A program made the position numbers and the translations under genes. 58,538 bases of DNA from Candidatus Ruthturnera sp. (GTDB taxonomy: Bacteria; Pseudomonadota; Gammaproteobacteria; PS1; Pseudothioglobaceae), in contig JAUVOQ010000002.1 of the NCBI GenBank assembly GCA_030599095.1, positions 1 to 58,538 on the forward strand, in the 5' to 3' direction. Positions 54,627 through 58,538 of this stretch are shown one piece after another. The notes under the pieces were generated by a model that worked only from the letters and a program-made list of their open reading frames with translations, ran no database searches and had not been told where the DNA came from. The stretch's first letter is position 1. Each line of letters begins with the position of its first letter.

Positions 54627-57347
54627 ATGAGTATTATAAATAAAGTTTTATCAAAGATTGTTGGTTCTAGAAACGATCGACTTATCAAGGTGTTATATAA
54701 AACTGTTGGTCAAATTAATGAATTAGAACCAAGCATGAAAGCACTTAGTGATGAGCAACTTAAGTCCAAAACTCAAGAATTTAAAGACAGAATTGACAAT
54801 CAAGAGTCTCTAGATTCAATCCTTGTTGAGGCATTTGCCGTGATTCGTGAGGCATCAACACGAGTGCTAGGTCTTAGGCACTTTGATGTGCAACTCATTG
54901 GTGGTATGGTGCTTAATGATGGCAACATCGCAGAAATGGGCACAGGCGAAGGTAAAACTTTAGTGGCAACTTTGCCTGCCTATCTTAATGCACTTGGTGG
55001 CAAAGGCGTACACATAGTCACTGTAAATGATTACTTGGCCACTCGTGATGCGCAGTGGATGGGTAAAGTGTTTTATTTTTTAGGCATGAGCGTAGGCATT
55101 ATCACCTCAAACATGGCACATGAAGACAAACAGGTCGCTTATTTATGTGACATTGCCTATGCAACTAATAATGAGTTGGGCTTTGATTATCTTCGTGACA
55201 ACATGGCATTTACTTCTGAGCAAAAAGTACAGCGCATACTTAATTTTGCCATTGTGGATGAGGTGGATTCGATTTTAATTGACGAGGCTAGAACGCCTTT
55301 GGTTATTTCTGGTCCAGCGGATGATTATGCGCAAATTTATCAGGTCATTAATCGCATGATTCCTAATTTTACCAAGCAAACAGAAAGTGGCGAAGGCAAG
55401 GAAATAGTCATTGAAGTGGCGGGTGATTATACTGTTGAGGAAAAACACAAACAAGTGCTTCTAACTGACGATGGCCACGGCAAAGCCGAGGATTTATTGA
55501 TTGATTCTGGCGCTCTGCCAGAGGGCGCAAGCCTTTATGATGCGAGCAATATTTTGTTAATGCAACATATTAACTCAGCGTTGCGTGCACACATTTTATT
55601 CCAAAAAGATGTGGACTATATTGTGCAAGATGATGAGGTTGTGATTGTTGATGAATTTACTGGCAGGACTATGCTAGGTCGTCGCTGGTCAGAAGGATTG
55701 CATCAGGCGATTGAAGCCAAAGAAGGGGTGAGCATTAAGAAGGAAAACCAAACGCTCGCCTCAATTACTTTTCAAAACTACTTTAGGCTTTATGCAACAC
55801 TTTCAGGCATGACAGGCACTGCCGATACTGAAGCGGTAGAGTTCCAAGATATTTATGGGTTAGAGACCGTGGTTGTTCCGCCTAATAGTCTATCTGCACG
55901 TGCGGACAAATCAGACCAAATTTATCTAACAACGCAAGAAAAGTTTAAAGCCATTGCGCTTGATATTGCTAATTGTCAGCAAAGCGGGCAGCCTGTATTG
56001 GTTGGCACTAGCAGTATTGAAAACTCAGAATTAATTTCCGACCTATTAACAAAAAACAACATTAAACACGAAGTTTTAAATGCCAAACAGCATGAGCGTG
56101 AAGCTGTTATTATTGCTAATGCTGGCAGTATTGGCGCAGTGACCATTGCAACCAACATGGCAGGTCGTGGCACGGACATTGTGCTTGGTGGTAAATTGCC
56201 CGAAGAGGCAACGGATAAGCAAAAAGTTGACTGGCAAACGCAGCATGACAGCGTTATTAAAGCGGGTGGTTTGCATATTGTGGGCACAGAACGCAATGAG
56301 TCACGCCGAGTGGATAACCAATTGCGTGGTCGTGCCGCGCGTCAGGGCGATGTGGGCTCAACTCGTTTTTATTTGTCGTTAGAAGATAATTTAATGCGCA
56401 TTTTTGCCAGCGAAAAAATGGCATCTATGATGCAAAGATTGGGTCTGGAAAAAGGCGAGGCGATTGAGCATAAAATGGTCAATCGAGCCATTGAAAATGC
56501 CCAAAAAAAAGTAGAAGGCATGAACTACGATGCACGTAAGCACCTTTTAGAATATGATGATGTTGCCAATGACCAAAGAAAAGTTATCTATCAATTGCGT
56601 GATGATTTGATGAGTGTCGGTGATGTTCAAGATCGTTTTATCAGTATTAGAGAAAAAGTCATTGAAGCGCTTTTTGCAAACTATATTTCAGCCGAATTGA
56701 TGGAAGAGGATTGGGACGTTGAAGGCTTTCATAATGCACTAAAATCGGATTATTCAGCTGATTTCCCATTACAACAATGGCTTGATGAAGGTGTTGATAT
56801 TGATGAATTACAATCGAAAATTACCCAAGGGCTTGGTACAATTTGTGACCGCAAAGAAGAAATGGTCGGCACTGAGCCTATGCGCGAATTTGAAAAAGCA
56901 GTCATGTTGCAAACCCTTGATCATTATTGGAAAGAGCACTTAGCAGCCATGGATTATTTACGCCAAAGTGTTAATCTACGTGGCTATGCACAAAAAAATC
57001 CAACGCAAGAATATAAGCGTGAATCGTTTGATATGTTTACCTCGCTGCTAGACACCATTAATATTCAAATTGTTAAATCTCTATCAAGCGTTAGCATTAA
57101 TGAAAATACCGACGTCTCAGACATTGAGCAACAAAACAATGAAGGTGTACAAGCAACACACACTGCCCCAAATGAACAAGCGATATACAGTTCTCCAGAT
57201 GAACAAATCCAGCACCAAGCCAGTACTGATGATTTTGAAGCACAAACCACCCAACAAAACACCTATCAAAGAAAAGAGAGAAAAGTAGGGCGAAACGACC
57301 CCTGTCCTTGTGGCTCAGGCAAAAAATATAAAAAATGTCATGGCTAA
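54627..57347 (+). CDS. secA: protein translocase ATPase SecA
   Basis: SecA drives unfolded preproteins through SecYEG. The 906-residue product has Walker A GTGEGKT near residue 106, the DEVDS-containing Walker [33 protein letters not shown] and [16 protein letters not shown]-type helicase motifs ([10 protein letters not shown]). The C-terminal SecB/zinc-binding tail is [18 protein letters not shown]. Length matches E. coli (901). Its last eight bases overlap anmK. Confidence 0.98.
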   Translation: MSIINKVLSKIVGSRNDRLIKVLYKTVGQINELEPSMKALSDEQLKSKTQEFKDRIDNQESLDSILVEAFAVIREASTRVLGLRHFDVQLIGGMVLNDGNIAEMGTGEGKTLVATLPAYLNALGGKGVHIVTVNDYLATRDAQWMGKVFYFLGMSVGIITSNMAHEDKQVAYLCDIAYATNNELGFDYLRDNMAFTSEQKVQRILNFAIVDEVDSILIDEARTPLVISGPADDYAQIYQVINRMIPNFTKQTESGEGKEIVIEVAGDYTVEEKHKQVLLTDDGHGKAEDLLIDSGALPEGASLYDASNILLMQHINSALRAHILFQKDVDYIVQDDEVVIVDEFTGRTMLGRRWSEGLHQAIEAKEGVSIKKENQTLASITFQNYFRLYATLSGMTGTADTEAVEFQDIYGLETVVVPPNSLSARADKSDQIYLTTQEKFKAIALDIANCQQSGQPVLVGTSSIENSELISDLLTKNNIKHEVLNAKQHEREAVIIANAGSIGAVTIATNMAGRGTDIVLGGKLPEEATDKQKVDWQTQHDSVIKAGGLHIVGTERNESRRVDNQLRGRAARQGDVGSTRFYLSLEDNLMRIFASEKMASMMQRLGLEKGEAIEHKMVNRAIENAQKKVEGMNYDARKHLLEYDDVANDQRKVIYQLRDDLMSVGDVQDRFISIREKVIEALFANYISAELMEEDWDVEGFHNALKSDYSADFPLQQWLDEGVDIDELQSKITQGLGTICDRKEEMVGTEPMREFEKAVMLQTLDHYWKEHLAAMDYLRQSVNLRGYAQKNPTQEYKRESFDMFTSLLDTINIQIVKSLSSVSINENTDVSDIEQQNNEGVQATHTAPNEQAIYSSPDEQIQHQASTDDFEAQTTQQNTYQRKERKVGRNDPCPCGSGKKYKKCHG

Positions 57348-58422
57348 TTATATTGGCCTGATGTCAGGCACGAGCCTTGATGGTGTTGATGGCGTTATTA
57401 TTAATGAGACGGGCAGGAAAATACTAACTCAAGCCTATCTGCCCTATCCTGATAAACTAAGGCAAAGCCTATTAAAATTAACCCAAAATTCAAAAACCTC
57501 ATTAGAAAATTTGGCCAATATTAACATCCAAGTGGCAAGCTGCTTTGCTGATATGGTAAATTTATTATTGCAACAAGCAAAATTGAGCGCAGAGAATATC
57601 AAAGCAATCGGTTCACATGGTCAAACGATTTATCATCAAGGTGGCAAGTATTCGATGCAAATCGGGCATGGCGCCTTAATTGCTGAACAAACAGGCATTA
57701 CTACGGTGGCTGATTTTCGTATGCAAGATGTGGCCGCTGGTGGTCAGGGCGCACCGCTCACACCACTTTATCATCAGCATATGCTTAATGGCAAAGATGG
57801 CGTCATTATCAATTTAGGCGGTATTGCTAACATTACTCACAGCTTTAATGGCAAAGTAATTGGGTTTGATACAGGTCCTGCTAATACGTTACTAGACAAT
57901 TGGATAAAAAAAAGCAAAGGGCTAGATTATGATAAAGAGGGCATTTGGTCACGCTCTGGGTTGGTGAACCAGACCCTATTAAATTCAATGCTTGTAGATG
58001 ATTATTTTACAAAAAAACCGCCCAAAAGCACTGGACCAGAATATTTTAATTTAGATTGGCTCTCACAACACCTAAATGGCACTGAGCCTCTTGAGGACGT
58101 ACAAAGAACTTTGCTAGAACTGACCGTAATGAGCGTTTCTGCAAATATTCCTACGGGTGCAGACGTGTATTTATGTGGTGGGGGTGTGCACAATTTATTT
58201 TTGTTTGAGCGTTTGGTGTATCAAAACTCTGATAGCAAAGTTATACTGACCAATGATTTGGGCGTATTCGTGGATTATGTAGAGGCCGCTGCATTTGGTT
58301 TTTTTGCTCAGCGAACCTTGGCAGGCTTGCCATCAAATTTACCATCGGTGACAGGCGCTAAGAGTAAAAGATTGCTAGGTGCGATTTACCAAATAAGCCC
58401 TAAAACAATCATCAAAATCTAA
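57340..58422 (+). CDS. anmK: anhydro-N-acetylmuramic acid kinase
   Basis: AnmK phosphorylates and opens 1,6-anhydro-MurNAc from cell-wall turnover to MurNAc-6-phosphate for recycling. The 360-residue product starts [20 protein letters not shown]. It has [32 protein letters not shown] (a diagnostic block) and [10 protein letters not shown] with [12 protein letters not shown], and ends [16 protein letters not shown]. The ATG at 57340 is preferred; the frame is open another 30 bases upstream inside secA. It overlaps the secA stop by eight bases. Confidence 0.95.
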   Translation: MANYIGLMSGTSLDGVDGVIINETGRKILTQAYLPYPDKLRQSLLKLTQNSKTSLENLANINIQVASCFADMVNLLLQQAKLSAENIKAIGSHGQTIYHQGGKYSMQIGHGALIAEQTGITTVADFRMQDVAAGGQGAPLTPLYHQHMLNGKDGVIINLGGIANITHSFNGKVIGFDTGPANTLLDNWIKKSKGLDYDKEGIWSRSGLVNQTLLNSMLVDDYFTKKPPKSTGPEYFNLDWLSQHLNGTEPLEDVQRTLLELTVMSVSANIPTGADVYLCGGGVHNLFLFERLVYQNSDSKVILTNDLGVFVDYVEAAAFGFFAQRTLAGLPSNLPSVTGAKSKRLLGAIYQISPKTIIKI

Positions 58423-58538
58423 AAATCCAGTTTTATTCTTAGGCAAATTAAAAAAATCCAGTAAAAATCAACTTTGATTCAAAAAAATAGCCAATATCAT
58501 CGCTTTTTATTGTTGTGTTGTGTCTTTTTGTCAAAAAA

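Noticed and set aside
58423-58538. Window end behind anmK
   Set aside because: AT-rich intergenic sequence with a short AAATCCAGT direct repeat; no clear terminator, tRNA or gene start.

Overview
The window is AT-rich, dense chromosomal DNA from a gammaproteobacterium. Gene content and order are gammaproteobacterial: cmk-rpsA-ihfB, rnc-era-recO-pdxJ-acpS, an mlaC-type gene followed by murA-hisG-hisD, petABC-sspA-sspB, and divergent bamE/fur. Low GC, a reduced gene set, scattered ccm genes and several decayed genes and insertion-sequence scraps would fit the SUP05/Thioglobus group of sulfur oxidisers and mussel or clam symbionts. That placement is inference; no sulfur-oxidation gene lies here.

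Layout. 1-6700 (minus): a TIR-like/nucleotide-binding protein fragment and a small basic protein, tRNA-Lys, then a tight operon lysS-HNH protein-mazG-like-cmk-rpsA-ihfB, with a broken TPR gene and yjbQ-ccmH upstream. 7100-9600 (plus): uup and a HAD phosphatase. 9670-11700 (minus): uvrC with a 58-codon membrane protein and a hairpin terminator. 11780-16290 (plus): mlaC-like, murA, hisG (short form), hisD and a membrane protein. 16370-22150: ffh, divergent ypjD, a two-gene AAA ATPase + TOPRIM (DUF3226-like) module, and lepA. 22190-24900 (plus): bcp, ubiG, a Sel1-repeat secreted protein, a RelE-type toxin-antitoxin pair and a small secreted protein. 24920-28300 (minus): rnc-era-recO-pdxJ-acpS. 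28370-29040: an isolated Cas6-like protein. 29170-31770 (minus): thyA, lgt, tRNA-Arg, an ArsR regulator and a second MlaC-like protein. 31870-33530: ctpA with an unusual C-terminal tail, followed by a parA remnant. 33770-38200 (minus): miaB, mscS, a degenerate LytM lipoprotein, yqaA, glyQ. 38470-41250 (minus): ahcY and metK, each behind its own apparent riboswitch (SAH type and SAM-II-like). 41250-44200: ccmB/ccmA, sppA and a bamE with a long coiled-coil tail. 44250-46250: fur, znuB and IS256-type transposase debris. 46250-49670 (minus): leuS and a class 1B pyrD. 49710-50360: bioD. 50390-54150 (minus): the cytochrome bc1 operon petABC and sspAB. 54270-58420: dciA-like, secA, anmK.

How it fits together. 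The window carries translation (four synthetase genes or subunits, S1, LepA, MiaB, two tRNAs), envelope building (MurA, Lgt, BamE, MlaC-like, SecA, Ffh), respiration and cytochrome c maturation (bc1, CcmA/B/H, YpjD) and the activated methyl cycle (MetK/AhcY). The accessory parts most worth attention are the ATPase-TOPRIM pair (a likely but unproven defence module), the lone Cas6-like protein, the two riboswitch candidates of the methyl cycle, and several repeat-based features: ATGAAAA heptads at two start sites, a C9 tract inside petC, and a 66/56-bp dispersed repeat.
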